From Streptomyces sp. SM11 (GTDB lineage: Bacteria > Actinomycetota > Actinomycetes > Streptomycetales > Streptomycetaceae), in NCBI RefSeq assembly GCF_002910905.1, contig NZ_NEUE01000238.1:1-64000 (forward strand): a stretch of 64,000 bases of DNA. The letters run 5' to 3'. Numbering within the stretch: position 1 is the first letter of the stretch; every line of letters starts with the position of its first letter. The translations under genes and the position numbers were made by a program. Shown one piece after another: positions 7,603 to 17,107 of the stretch. The notes below the pieces were generated by a model that did no database searches, had not been told where the DNA came from, and saw only the letters and a list, made by a program, of their open reading frames with translations.

Positions 7603-9783
7603 TCAGATGACCCGGTTCGTGAACCTTACGGGTTCGGCGAGAGCCGAGGCCGCCCCGTCCAGATCCGCCATCCGGGCCGAGAGTGTGGCCTCGGCCAGCC
7701 GAGGAGGGAGAGCCGCGTTGAACTTCAGCCCTTGGAGGGCCCGGGGGTCCACCACCGGGAGGCACAGGCGCTCCCCGGCGTCGGACTTCGCCCGATGCCA
7801 TTCCTGCGACGTGAGATCTTCGCGGAGCCGCACATACATGTCGGTGGGACGCTGAAGAGGGTCGGATACCGATGCGAGCGTGGCTGCCAGTGTCGCGTTC
7901 GCCTTGTATCCGGCCCAGGTCCACCAGCGAACATTCGTGTCGCGGCCGCCACGCAGCAGCACCGTGCCAACAGGGTCCACCAGTTCCTTCCCCTTGGCGC
8001 GCAGCTGATCGAGAGCGCCGTCCGCGCGGCGCGTGAACGCCACCCGTGGTGTCGCGCCGAGCATGACCTCTCGGGCAGCTCGGGTCAGCGCGTAGGACGA
8101 CGTACGGGAGAGACCCACGCCGCCCCAGCGTGCCTTTCCACCGCCGTCGACCGGTTCGACGAAACAGCGGCGGCGCGACCAGTCGATGTAGGTCACCTGC
8201 CAACTGCGCCCGGCGAGCAGGAGACGACGTGGGCCCGCGACCCGCTCCGTCAGCAGGACGGGGTCCGCCGTACCGATCTCCGTGCGTCCGGTCAGGACGG
8301 TGAACTCCGGGGCGGCGGTGAAGACAGCGGTCAGGTCCATGAAGTGCCGATACCCGAAGCGTTTTTCCGCTTCGGGTCCGATGAACATCAGACCGGTGTC
8401 ACGGTTCAGGAACCCGGCTTCCAGCAGATGCCGTACGAGGGGCTCGGACGCGGGGCCGAACGGGCCCAGCCCGCCCCACCACTCCTGCCACAGGCGGTCT
8501 CCCACCCGCTGTTCCTGAAGACAGAGCGCGAGGATCTGCTGGGCGACGATGTGCCGGGGTTCCGGCGGAGCGACAATGGGCTCGACCCAGTCGCGTGTCC
8601 ACAGCAGCAGAAGGGCGGCCGCAGACAACAGTGCCGCCTCGTCGAGGGTCAGGAAGAGGCAGTTGCGTTGGGATCCGGGCCTGCGGCCGGTACGGCCGAG
8701 GCGTTGCAGGAAGGACGCCACCGTGCTCGGTGAGTCGATCTGGACGACGCGGTCGAGGTCTCCGACGTCGATCCCGAGTTCGAGTGTGCTCGTGGAGACG
8801 ATCACGCAGTCGCGGGCGTCGCTGAAGGCCTCCTCCGCACGTCTGCGCTCGTCAGCGGAGAGCGAGGCGTGTGACAGGAAAGTGGTGACACCTTTGGCGC
8901 GCAGGCTCTGCCCGAGCTCTTCGACCTGTTTGCGCGACTCGCAGAACACCAGACGCTTCTCGCCCCGGTGCAACGCGGCGATCACCGTGGCCGCGTTGGC
9001 CAGGGAACCCACGTAGTCCAGTTGGACATCGCCGGCGGGGGCCGTCTCCGAGGGAGCCGATGAGGGGGTCACCGCAGAGGGCGCCCGGGGAGCGATCACC
9101 CGTGCGCCATGATCGTCCAGCTCGTCACGGCAGCGTGCTCCTCGCAGCCACGTCAGCAACTGCTCCGGGTTTCCCACCGTCGCCGAAAGCCCCACGCGCT
9201 GGACAGGACGGCCCGCTACGCGTTCCAGCCGTTCCAGCACGGCGAGCAGGTGCCAGCCCCTGTCGTCGCCGGCGAAGGCGTGCACCTCGTCCACCACGAT
9301 GCCGCGCAGACCGGAGAAGAACGCCGTGTGGTCGACGTTGACACTGACCAGCATCGCCTCAAGTGACTCCGGGGTGGTCAGCAGCACGTCAGGGCGTTCG
9401 CGAAGGATGCGCCTCCTGCGGGTCTGGGCCACGTCCCCGTGCCAGAGGGCCGCGGTGCGTCCCAGCCAAGAAGTGTAGGTCTCCAGCCGGGGCAGCAGGT
9501 TGTTCAAGAGGGCTTTGAGCGGACAGACGTAGAGAAGGGATGTGCCGGTCCACCTCTCCCGTTCCATACGGGACAGCAGGGGAAAGCACGCCGCTTCGGT
9601 CTTGCCTCCGGCGGTGGGTGCGAGCAGCAGGGCGTCCGCGCCGCCGGTCAGCGGCCCGATGGCCTCCTCCTGGAGGGGCCGCAGCCCGGCCCAGCCAAGG
9701 GTGTTCACGATGTGATGGACGAGCCCGGGGTGAAGCAGATCGAGTGGATCAGTGGACCCGGCAGGTCCGGACGGCTCGCTCAT
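7603..9783 (-). CDS. brxHI: BREX type 2 helicase BrxHI (Lhr-like)
   Basis: A superfamily 2 DExH helicase of 726 residues. Visible motifs are Walker A APTAGGKT (55-62), PLKALLN (motif Ia, about 88), TTPESLE (136-142), DEVH (165-168), SAT (200-202), the C-terminal-lobe STSTLELGID and the arginine-finger motif QRLGRTGRR. The remainder resembles the Lhr-type C-terminal domain. BrxHI is the helicase of type 2 BREX systems; its exact step in phage exclusion is not established. It is the last gene of the BREX block and overlaps brxD by four bases (ATGA, 9780-9783), so the two are translationally coupled. Its 3' end abuts the truncated glyA, leaving only 141 bases, which contain two copies of CCCGGGAAGCAGG. 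Confidence 0.88.
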   Translation of the reverse strand: MSEPSGPAGSTDPLDLLHPGLVHHIVNTLGWAGLRPLQEEAIGPLTGGADALLLAPTAGGKTEAACFPLLSRMERERWTGTSLLYVCPLKALLNNLLPRLETYTSWLGRTAALWHGDVAQTRRRRILRERPDVLLTTPESLEAMLVSVNVDHTAFFSGLRGIVVDEVHAFAGDDRGWHLLAVLERLERVAGRPVQRVGLSATVGNPEQLLTWLRGARCRDELDDHGARVIAPRAPSAVTPSSAPSETAPAGDVQLDYVGSLANAATVIAALHRGEKRLVFCESRKQVEELGQSLRAKGVTTFLSHASLSADERRRAEEAFSDARDCVIVSTSTLELGIDVGDLDRVVQIDSPSTVASFLQRLGRTGRRPGSQRNCLFLTLDEAALLSAAALLLLWTRDWVEPIVAPPEPRHIVAQQILALCLQEQRVGDRLWQEWWGGLGPFGPASEPLVRHLLEAGFLNRDTGLMFIGPEAEKRFGYRHFMDLTAVFTAAPEFTVLTGRTEIGTADPVLLTERVAGPRRLLLAGRSWQVTYIDWSRRRCFVEPVDGGGKARWGGVGLSRTSSYALTRAAREVMLGATPRVAFTRRADGALDQLRAKGKELVDPVGTVLLRGGRDTNVRWWTWAGYKANATLAATLASVSDPLQRPTDMYVRLREDLTSQEWHRAKSDAGERLCLPVVDPRALQGLKFNAALPPRLAEATLSARMADLDGAASALAEPVRFTNRVI

Positions 9784-11114
9784 GGAAGGTCCAGCTCGAT
9801 CTCGTCGGCGTCGGTCGCCGCCGCGTTGCGCTCGATGTCGCTCATCTCGTTGGAACTCATGGTCAGCGCGTAGTGCTGACGCGGATCGAAGTCGTCGAAC
9901 TGGTCGACCCGGTCCAGGACGTCACCGACGAGCTTCTTGAGGAACAGCCGGGGCGCGACGCCAACCCGGCCTCCGAGAGCCCCGCCCACCGCGGCGGCCA
10001 GCTCCGAGATGTATGCGTCGTCCACGACGGCTTTGACCCGTCCGGAATCGCCGGCACCGTCCGCGTACAGGTCACGGATCGTGGTGCCGAGGCCCACCAG
10101 GGACGCGTGGGTGAAGCCGGGAAGCCGCACCTGCACGGCACGCGGGTTGTCGAAGCGGGGGTCGGTGGTGAAATCGGTGGCGAGCCGTTGCGCCAGCGGC
10201 GCCAGACGCTGCACGCCCTGTTGGCCTTCGAAGAACGCGGGGGTCCCCGTGATCAGCAGATACAGGCCGGGAAAGCGCCCTGAGTGCACCTCGTCGATGA
10301 GCTGGCGCAGAGCGTTGAGCGCCTTGTCCCGTGCGTCCGAGCGGACCCGCTGGAGTGTCTCCACCTCGTCCAGCACGATGAAGAGGCCCTTGTGTCCCGA
10401 GTCGCGCAACACGGTGAGCAGGCCCTGGAGGAAGCCGAAGGCCCCGAAGTGGTCGAGGTCGCCGCGGACACCGACGGCCCTGCGGGCCGAGGCGGCCACA
10501 TGCGGCTGGCCTCCCAGCCAGGCCAGCACGGCGGCCGCGGTTCCTTCGTCACCGGAGGTCAGTGCGGTGCGGTAGCCGCGGAGCGCGGTGGCGAAGGAGG
10601 GGGCGTGCCGGGACACCTCGCTGAGCCGTGCCGCCAGCAGCCGTTCCACCTCCCCCGCGAGATCCTCCTCGGCGGCGCCCGCGGACAGCGCGTCCTCCTC
10701 CAGCGCGTAGAACCAGGCGTCCACGACGGGGCGCAGCGCGCTCGGGGGAAAGCCGGAGGTCGTCAGTCGCTCGGTGAGACGGCGGTAGACGGTCTCCAGT
10801 TTGTGCAGGGGCGTTTCGGTCTCCGAAACCTGGATCTCGGCCACGGCGAAGTTGCGGCGCTTGGCCCGCTCGCCGAGCCACCGGGTGAAGAAGGTCTTGC
10901 CGGACCCGTATTCACCCCGCACCGCCTTGAAGACCGAACCACCCGAGGCCGCTGTGTCCAGTTCGGCGTCGACTGCCTCCTCGAACCTGCCGAGCCCGGT
11001 GGCGAGCAGATCGAGCCCGTTTTCCGGGACGGCTCCCCGGCGGAGGGCATCGATCACCTCGCGGCGGCGGGCGGCACTGACGGAACCGGTGCGTTCGAGG
11101 CGGTCGTTACTCAC
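9780..11114 (-). CDS. brxD: BREX ATP-binding protein BrxD
   Basis: A 444-residue AAA-like ATPase. Walker A is GEYGSGKT (67-74), Walker B is LFIVLDE (244-250), and a sensor-like LLITGTP follows. The N-terminal EVIDALRRGAVPENGLDLLATG is typical of the BREX protein BrxD. BrxD is expected to work with PglY/PglZ and the helicase BrxHI, with which it overlaps by four bases. The start ATG at 11114 faces the divergent DUF262 gene, leaving a 153-base shared control region. This separates brxD from pglZ, to which it is normally adjacent, by the inserted plus-strand module at 11268-14107, so brxD-brxHI probably has its own promoter here. Confidence 0.87.
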   Translation of the reverse strand: MSNDRLERTGSVSAARRREVIDALRRGAVPENGLDLLATGLGRFEEAVDAELDTAASGGSVFKAVRGEYGSGKTFFTRWLGERAKRRNFAVAEIQVSETETPLHKLETVYRRLTERLTTSGFPPSALRPVVDAWFYALEEDALSAGAAEEDLAGEVERLLAARLSEVSRHAPSFATALRGYRTALTSGDEGTAAAVLAWLGGQPHVAASARRAVGVRGDLDHFGAFGFLQGLLTVLRDSGHKGLFIVLDEVETLQRVRSDARDKALNALRQLIDEVHSGRFPGLYLLITGTPAFFEGQQGVQRLAPLAQRLATDFTTDPRFDNPRAVQVRLPGFTHASLVGLGTTIRDLYADGAGDSGRVKAVVDDAYISELAAAVGGALGGRVGVAPRLFLKKLVGDVLDRVDQFDDFDPRQHYALTMSSNEMSDIERNAAATDADEIELDLP

Positions 11115-11195
11115 TCGGCCAGTCTCGCATCCGACCGACCTCGGCGAACATGCGGCTGAAAATCGCCTCAGCGGATCATCGTGAGGGCCGAATGA

Positions 11196-11228
11196 TTGAC
11201 ACCAACGCTATTCCCTTGCTCCTATTAT
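11196..11228 (+). promoter_or_regulatory. Candidate promoter for DUF262/CBS-HEPN module
   Basis: An exact TTGACA (11196-11201) and TATTAT (11223-11228) stand 21 bases apart in an AT-rich patch within the brxD-DUF262 divergent region. The hexamers are consensus-like for a housekeeping sigma factor, but the spacing is wider than the usual 16-19, so one box may be misassigned. The AT-rich patch itself contrasts with the surrounding high GC. Confidence 0.35.
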
Positions 11229-11267
11229 CAGTTGCATAGTTTCGGTCGAAGGTGGGGAATAGGCAAC

Positions 11268-13076
11268 GTGGCGCTCGACAATCCGGACCTCAAGGACGTA
11301 CTCAAGGACGTCACATCCGGCGCACTTCAGTTGCCGGACTTCCAGCGGGAGTGGAAGTGGGACGACGAGCGGATCAGGGCGCTCATCGCGACGGTGACCC
11401 TGAAGTACCCGCTCGGCGTGGTGATGGCGCTGCACACCGGAGGCACTCCCCAGTTCAAGGCGCGAGCACTCAAGGGCGCGGAGGACGGTGAGACACAGGT
11501 GCCGGACCTGCTGCTGCTGGACGGGCAACAGCGGCTCACCTCACTTTTCCAGGCGCTGCACCAGGACAAGCCGGTGGAAACCGTCGACGCTCGCGGCAAG
11601 GACCTCAAGCGGTGGTATTACGTCGACATCGAGAAAGCGGTAGGGCCCGCGGCGGACCGGGACGACGCGATCGTCTCGGTGCCCGAGGACCGCATTCTCA
11701 AAAGGGACTTCGCCCGCAGGCCGGGACGAGATCTCAGCTCCGTCGAGCTCGAGTGCGAAGCCGGCTTCTTTCCCCTCCACTACGTCTTCGACACGCAACG
11801 GGTAGGCGCCTGGCAGCAGGAGTTCGTCAAGAATCCGGCCAACTGGCCCGTCTGGATGAAGTTCCAGGAGCAGGTACTGCACAACATGCTGTCGTTCGAC
11901 GTACCGATGATCAAACTGTCCGCCACCACCACGATGGACGCCGTGTGCGCGGTCTTCGAGCGAGTCAACACGGGCGGCGTGCCGCTCAACGTCTTCGAAC
12001 TGCTCACCGCCACCTACGCGGGCAATCAGGCACATGCCGAGGAGCACGGCGACTACTACCGTCTCCCGGACGAGTGGCACGGGATCAAGAAGAAGCTCAC
12101 CTCCGCCTATCCGGTGTTCGGCCGACCCGAGGCGGGGCCCGACGACGGCCTGAGCAGCAGCGACTTCCTCCAGGCCGTCGCCCTGGTCCGGACCTGGGAG
12201 GCCAAACGGTCGGGCCGCAGCATCTCGGTGTCCTGCAAACGCCGGGACCTGCTCGAACTGCCGCTGGAGGACTTCCGCCGGCTCGCACCGAGGGTGGCGG
12301 AGGCATTCGCCTGGGTGGGGGGCTTTCTGCGGCGCCAGTGCATCGTCCGCACAGCCGACCTCCCCTACCGCACCCAGCTGGTGCCCCTCGCGGCCGTCCG
12401 GGCCCTCATCGGCAACGAGACGGACAGCCCGGGAGCGGACGACCGGATCACCCAGTGGTACTGGTGCGGCGTGATGGGGGAGATGTACGGCGGGTCGACC
12501 GAGAGCCGCTTCACCCGTGACGTCGAGCAGCTGGTCAGCTGTATCCGCGAGGACGGCAGCGTCCTGGTGCCCGACACCGTCGCCGAGGCCGCCTTCCTCT
12601 CCGACCGGCTGGACACGCTGACCACCCGCAACAGTGCCGCCTACAAGGGCATCTACGCCCTCCTCATCAAGCAGGGCGCGGTGGACTGGTACTTCACCGA
12701 CGGCCCGCTGGTCCCCGACCGGCTGGTGGAGCACGCAGTGGACGTCCGGCCGATCTTCCCCAAGGAGTGGATCACGAAGAACCACCGAGGCCGCGCCGCG
12801 CACGCCAACTCGATCGTCAACAAGACCCCCCTCTCCCTGCGCGCCAGCAAGAGCATGACGGGCCCACCGCACGCCTATCTCAAGACGCTCACGCTGGAGT
12901 CGGGCGTGCGGCCGGAGTGGTTCGGCGACGTCCTGGTCACGCATCTCGTCGATCTGACCGCGCTGGAGACCGACGACTTCGAGACGTTCTACGAGCACCG
13001 TGCCGAGCGGCTGCTCGCGCTGGTGGACTCGGCCATGGGCAAGCGGACCGTCTTCCGCGACGCACAGGACCGGTGA
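11268..13076 (+). CDS. DUF262 (GmrSD-like) protein with degenerate DUF1524-type tail
   Basis: The N-terminal part has the DUF262 signature: LPDFQREWKW (22-31), YPLGVVM (47-53) and DGQQRLTSL (85-93), the ParB-like nucleotide-using motif of GmrS and BrxU. FERVNTGGVPLN (about 228-239) is another conserved block. The C-terminal part looks like DUF1524, the His-Me finger nuclease half: VRPIFPKEW near 493-501 sits where family members have HHIFP, and SIVNKTPLSLRASKSMTG follows as expected. The two metal/catalytic histidines are replaced by Arg and Pro, so cleavage may be lost or altered. GmrSD/BrxU proteins cut modified phage DNA. The start is GTG 11268 with GGGGA upstream. Its stop overlaps the next gene (GTGA). 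It lies inside the BREX locus but on the opposite strand. Confidence 0.78.
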   Translation: MALDNPDLKDVLKDVTSGALQLPDFQREWKWDDERIRALIATVTLKYPLGVVMALHTGGTPQFKARALKGAEDGETQVPDLLLLDGQQRLTSLFQALHQDKPVETVDARGKDLKRWYYVDIEKAVGPAADRDDAIVSVPEDRILKRDFARRPGRDLSSVELECEAGFFPLHYVFDTQRVGAWQQEFVKNPANWPVWMKFQEQVLHNMLSFDVPMIKLSATTTMDAVCAVFERVNTGGVPLNVFELLTATYAGNQAHAEEHGDYYRLPDEWHGIKKKLTSAYPVFGRPEAGPDDGLSSSDFLQAVALVRTWEAKRSGRSISVSCKRRDLLELPLEDFRRLAPRVAEAFAWVGGFLRRQCIVRTADLPYRTQLVPLAAVRALIGNETDSPGADDRITQWYWCGVMGEMYGGSTESRFTRDVEQLVSCIREDGSVLVPDTVAEAAFLSDRLDTLTTRNSAAYKGIYALLIKQGAVDWYFTDGPLVPDRLVEHAVDVRPIFPKEWITKNHRGRAAHANSIVNKTPLSLRASKSMTGPPHAYLKTLTLESGVRPEWFGDVLVTHLVDLTALETDDFETFYEHRAERLLALVDSAMGKRTVFRDAQDR

Positions 13077-14107
13077 GCGCCGCCATGTCCCAGCACCCCA
13101 CCGAGGCGGAGCTCCGCGCTCTCAAGGGCAAGCAGATCCCCGTGCTGCGCCTCCTGGCGCTCTTCGGCGCCCGCCTGCGGAACGAGCTGACGGTCCCGCT
13201 CATCGAACAGGCACTCAAGGACGCCGGTCTGTCGACCCTCCCGGACTTCGCCACGTGCGGCAGCGGCGCCGACATCCAGATCGTGGCCCGCGCGGCGGTT
13301 CCGGATCCCCCCGAGCCGTCCGAGGAGGAGCCGGAGGAACTGCCCGGCGGCGGGCTGCCACAGAATCCCATCAGGATCGGCGACATCCCGGCCGCCGTGA
13401 GCGGTCTGTGCTCGGTGACGCCGGACAAGAAGCTCTCCGAGGTCACCTATCTCATGCGGAGCAGGAACTACTCGCAGATCCCCGTCATCGAGGCCGGCTC
13501 GATCCTGCACGGCGTCGTCACCTGGCGATCGGTGGTCAAGGCCTACGAGAAGGTGAACCACCCCAGCCTGCCGGAAGCGCTCATCGACCCTCCCGTCGTC
13601 GAGGCGCACCACGACTTCTTCTCGCTGCTCCCACGGGTGAGCGAGGAGGGATATCTGCTGGTCCGTGCCAACAACGGATCGTTCAGCGGCATCGTGACCG
13701 CGGCGGACATCACCGAGAGGTTCGGTGCGACCGCCTGGCCGTTCTTCGTCATCGGGGAGATCGAGTTCCGGCTGCGCAAGTGTCTCGGCGCGAAGATCGG
13801 CCCGGACGCGATCCGTGCCGTCCAGCCCAACCAGGCGCGGATGCAGACGGGCCTGATCACCGACCTGATGTTCAACGGTTACGTGAAGCTGCTGGACGGC
13901 GAGCAGCAGAATCCGGCGCTGCGCGCGAAGGCCGACGAGAACTGGAAAGCCCTCGACTGGCGCATGAACCGCATCCAGTTCGTGCGCCAGCTCGACCGCG
14001 TCCGGGTCATCCGCAACAGCATCGCGCACTTCGACGCCGAGCCCCTCACATCGCGGCTGAGTGACGAACTGCGCGGCTTTCTCCGTATCCTGCGCGAACT
14101 CACCTGA
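13073..14107 (+). CDS. CBS-pair protein with C-terminal HEPN-like domain
   Basis: Residues about 100-220 form two CBS domains (IGDIPAAVSGLCSVTPDKKL...SQIPVIEAGSILHGVVTWR, then a second repeat ending FSGIVTAADITERFG); CBS pairs bind adenine nucleotides. The C-terminal helical part begins IGEIEFRLRKCL and ends with VIRNSIAHF, giving Arg314-x4-His319, the Rx4H motif of HEPN ribonucleases. Between Pro78 and Pro97 is an acidic linker. The N-terminal 60 residues have a helical pattern I do not recognise. A GTG at 13073 overlaps the stop of the DUF262 gene (GTGA), implying translational coupling; an ATG at 13085 is the alternative start. I infer a nucleotide-sensing, possibly RNA-cleaving partner of the DUF262 protein. 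The function is not established. Confidence 0.7.
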   Translation: MSAAMSQHPTEAELRALKGKQIPVLRLLALFGARLRNELTVPLIEQALKDAGLSTLPDFATCGSGADIQIVARAAVPDPPEPSEEEPEELPGGGLPQNPIRIGDIPAAVSGLCSVTPDKKLSEVTYLMRSRNYSQIPVIEAGSILHGVVTWRSVVKAYEKVNHPSLPEALIDPPVVEAHHDFFSLLPRVSEEGYLLVRANNGSFSGIVTAADITERFGATAWPFFVIGEIEFRLRKCLGAKIGPDAIRAVQPNQARMQTGLITDLMFNGYVKLLDGEQQNPALRAKADENWKALDWRMNRIQFVRQLDRVRVIRNSIAHFDAEPLTSRLSDELRGFLRILRELT

Positions 14108-14152
14108 GGGACAGTGGGTGCCGGGCCGCCAGGGCCCGGCATCCGCGCCGGG

Positions 14153-17107
14153 CTACCGCAGCTCGAACTGTTCCCGCAGAAGCGCCTCGTCCAGTCGTAG
14201 CGTCCGTCCGTCCGGCAGCGCTTCCAGCACCTGCGCGCCGTCGAAGTTCAGCAATTGCCGCAGCACGGCTCCGAAACCGTCGGCCCCACTGGCGCGCACA
14301 CCCGCTCGCTGCGCCAGCGCGGTCACCGGCAACGTGCCACCGGCGTCCAGCAGCGCACGTATGGCCTTCTCCACCTGGAGCAGGTTGGGCTTGCGGGCCA
14401 GCACCGTGACCTGTGTAGCGAAGAGTTCGGACGCGAGCAGGTCGTCGACGAGCGCGTCCTGCGGCACCACCAGCCCGACCGAGAGCAGGGCGCCCCCTTC
14501 CGCAGGCGTACTCGGGGTGAGTGTGACGTCGAACAGCGCGTCCGGGCCCTTGTCGGCCTGCGGCCGCGTCTTCCTGCGCTGGACGGGCTTGAGAGGAGGC
14601 AGAGCCGCCGCTGACGTGCTCGCGGCCGGCCGCGGGTCGAGTGACCACCACGGCGGCTGCTGGCTGCCCAGCTCTCGCCAGCCGCCGGGCGGCTGGGCGC
14701 CGAACGGCAGGAACGCCAGCACCGGAATGGTGACCTCGGCCAGGGACGCCCCGCCGTGGTAGCCCGCCCGCCGGTCGGTGTAGCGGGAGTCGGCGTCCCA
14801 CAACGCCACGATCGCACCCCCCGGTTCCGGTGCGAGGACCCGTGGTCCGGCCAGCCGGATCTCCGCGTCGCCCACCGGCCCCCCGGCCACTCGGTGCCGG
14901 GCCGAGAGCGGACGGCCCGCGTCGGTCCGCACTCCGTGCCGGTCCACGACGTGGCCGTGATCACTGGTGAGGATCACCGCGCGACCCTGCTCGGCGGCCA
15001 GCCGCAGCAATTGCCGCAACTGCCCTATGTCGTTCAACCGCCAGCTGCCGTCCCCCAGCTTCTGGTCACCGGCCAGTCTGTCGTCCACGGTGTTCAGCAC
15101 CACCGCGACATGGGTACGGTCCCCGGCCAGCGCGTCACGCAGCCCTGCCCCGAGGGTGCTTCCGCTGCTCTCGCTCCGCAGATCGTCTTTGTGGAACACC
15201 GCGGCGTCCGCGCCGCCCCAGAAACGGTGGCCGGGGAACAGCCGCTTCTCGTCCGCCTGGGTGCCCGACATCAGCCGTGCGGCGAACAGGGAGGTCCGGG
15301 AGACCGACGTGACGGTCGGAAGCGCTGCGGCCATGCCCCGGCGCCGGGGTGTGCCCTTCGCCCTGGGCAGCGGGTCGTACTCGACCCAGTGTTCGCGCAG
15401 TTCCTCGCCCAGCTCGGAGGCGATCGCCGCGCTCATGCCGTCCAGGACGAGCAGCAGGACACGGCGCTCCCCGGCCTTCACCACTGGTGCGACTACCGTC
15501 GGCAGGAACGTCTCGACGGTCAGCATCATGCCGGGGTCGGTGCCGTTGGCAGTCCAGGTGGCGAGGAGGCCGGCGAAGCGACGGTCGATCTCGCGCCGCT
15601 GTTCGCGTACCGCGGCACAGAGGGTGTTGTAGGCGGAGGTGAGCGAGGGGGCGGGGTCACCTCCGGCCTCGATGTGGTCCAGGGCGAGGTCGACCCAGGC
15701 GGTCTCCGCCATGTGGCGGCCGATCCCGGCTTCGACGTGCGGACTTTCCGGTTCGGGCCCGGTGGCCAGCCAACGGGCCAGCCGCTGGGCCATCACGACC
15801 CGTCGGATACGGGTCCAGGCATCGGGGTCAGCTGCCTGCCGGTGCTCCTCCAGCGCGTCCACGGCACCGTTGATGCCCTCCGGTCCGCCGTCGGACAACG
15901 CGCGCCCCGCCGCGTCGAACAGGGCTTCCAGTCCCTCCGCGAGTACGGGACTTGTGCGGGCAGCCCGTTCCGCACCGAACTGGCGAACCAGTGAGGAGGC
16001 CCGGTCGAGCGTGGAACCGGCCAGGCGGCGTGCCTGTGCCGCCGGGTCCGGGGCACCGGTGCGCCCGGTCAGCAGGAGCCCGGAGACGAATTCCTCGCAG
16101 CACCGTCCGAATGCCGCCGCCATCGAGTCCAGTGCCTCGCCCCGTACGGGCGGCTCCTCGCCGAACCAGCGTTCGGCCCGCCCACGGGCCCGGTAGTCCT
16201 CGGCCTCGGCCCCGGGGCTCGCCCACAGGGCGGCGCAGACCAGCCCGAACGCCACGGCGTCCGGCCCGTGTCCGGCGTCGACCAGGGTGATCAGGGCCTG
16301 CCCGGCCGGCCCGGTCCGGTCATCCTTGCCCAGGAAGTCCGCCAGCCCGTCCCGCTCCGGCCTGCGCAGGGCCAGCAGCCGTTCGGGGCCGCCGGGCGTC
16401 AGCGACCACCGGAGCAAGGTGTGCACATCAAGGGTGTCGCCACTCGCGAGGGTTTCCGGCGGACCCTCCGCGGCCGGATCGCCGCTGGCTTCCGGCTCGG
16501 CCGACGCACCGGCGTCACCGTCGCCCGGGTCGCGGTCGGGGTCGTACCGACCGATGCCCAGCCTGCGCAGAGCGAGCGAGGTCAGGGCGGTGGAACGGGT
16601 GAGTATGCCGCCCCCGAGCTGCGGCCAGCCCCCCGGCGGGCTGGCATCCAGCAGAGCTTCGGCTGCCCAGTTGTCCTGTTCGAGACGCGGATCCCTCCCC
16701 CTGGCAGCGAAAGCCTCCCGCACGACGTCCCAGGTGTCGACCGCGTTCACCCGCTGCTTGTGCACCTTCGCCAGCAGGTCGGGCCCGAGGTCTGCCTCCT
16801 CCCGGTCGGTCAGGACCACCAGGACATCGGGCCCGGCGGCCGCCGGGCGCTGGTGGGCGAGGACCAGTTCGTACGCGGCCAGCGGCGAGGGGGCGCCCAC
16901 CACCACGGCCCGGCGTTGCTCGCCCCAGGTCAGCGGGGATGGGCCGTCCCACACGGGCTCCGCCCGCAGCAGCACCGCCCGGCGCTTGCCCTGGGTCAGG
17001 CCTGCGGACTGCGAGGCCAGGTACTGGGTCACGGTAGCCGTGTTGAGCCGCACCGCGCCGGCCGCGGTGTTCGTCGCACCGGCCGTGCCGGTCGTCGGCC
17101 GGTTCAT
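14153..17107 (-). CDS. pglZ: BREX/Pgl phosphatase-superfamily protein PglZ
   Basis: PglZ belongs to the alkaline-phosphatase superfamily and is the hallmark protein of all BREX systems. The core is recognisable by [17 protein letters not shown] (about 550-566), the nucleophile region, and by [16 protein letters not shown] (about 712-727), which supplies metal ligands. The first 500 residues are mainly helical and include an N-terminal segment with QRRAVVVG and a poorly conserved acidic insert (about 190-225). A C-terminal domain after a Pro-rich linker (about 835-875) ends in a winged-helix-like region. At 984 residues it has the usual length. Its ATG overlaps the pglY stop by four bases, so the YZ pair is coupled. 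In Streptomyces coelicolor PglZ is reported to be toxic without its partners. Confidence 0.92.
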   Translation of the reverse strand: MNRPTTGTAGATNTAAGAVRLNTATVTQYLASQSAGLTQGKRRAVLLRAEPVWDGPSPLTWGEQRRAVVVGAPSPLAAYELVLAHQRPAAAGPDVLVVLTDREEADLGPDLLAKVHKQRVNAVDTWDVVREAFAARGRDPRLEQDNWAAEALLDASPPGGWPQLGGGILTRSTALTSLALRRLGIGRYDPDRDPGDGDAGASAEPEASGDPAAEGPPETLASGDTLDVHTLLRWSLTPGGPERLLALRRPERDGLADFLGKDDRTGPAGQALITLVDAGHGPDAVAFGLVCAALWASPGAEAEDYRARGRAERWFGEEPPVRGEALDSMAAAFGRCCEEFVSGLLLTGRTGAPDPAAQARRLAGSTLDRASSLVRQFGAERAARTSPVLAEGLEALFDAAGRALSDGGPEGINGAVDALEEHRQAADPDAWTRIRRVVMAQRLARWLATGPEPESPHVEAGIGRHMAETAWVDLALDHIEAGGDPAPSLTSAYNTLCAAVREQRREIDRRFAGLLATWTANGTDPGMMLTVETFLPTVVAPVVKAGERRVLLLVLDGMSAAIASELGEELREHWVEYDPLPRAKGTPRRRGMAAALPTVTSVSRTSLFAARLMSGTQADEKRLFPGHRFWGGADAAVFHKDDLRSESSGSTLGAGLRDALAGDRTHVAVVLNTVDDRLAGDQKLGDGSWRLNDIGQLRQLLRLAAEQGRAVILTSDHGHVVDRHGVRTDAGRPLSARHRVAGGPVGDAEIRLAGPRVLAPEPGGAIVALWDADSRYTDRRAGYHGGASLAEVTIPVLAFLPFGAQPPGGWRELGSQQPPWWSLDPRPAASTSAAALPPLKPVQRRKTRPQADKGPDALFDVTLTPSTPAEGGALLSVGLVVPQDALVDDLLASELFATQVTVLARKPNLLQVEKAIRALLDAGGTLPVTALAQRAGVRASGADGFGAVLRQLLNFDGAQVLEALPDGRTLRLDEALLREQFELR

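Noticed and set aside
11541-12998. A 485-codon minus-strand frame opposite the DUF262 gene.
   Set aside because: No motif is seen and the plus strand encodes a recognisable protein.
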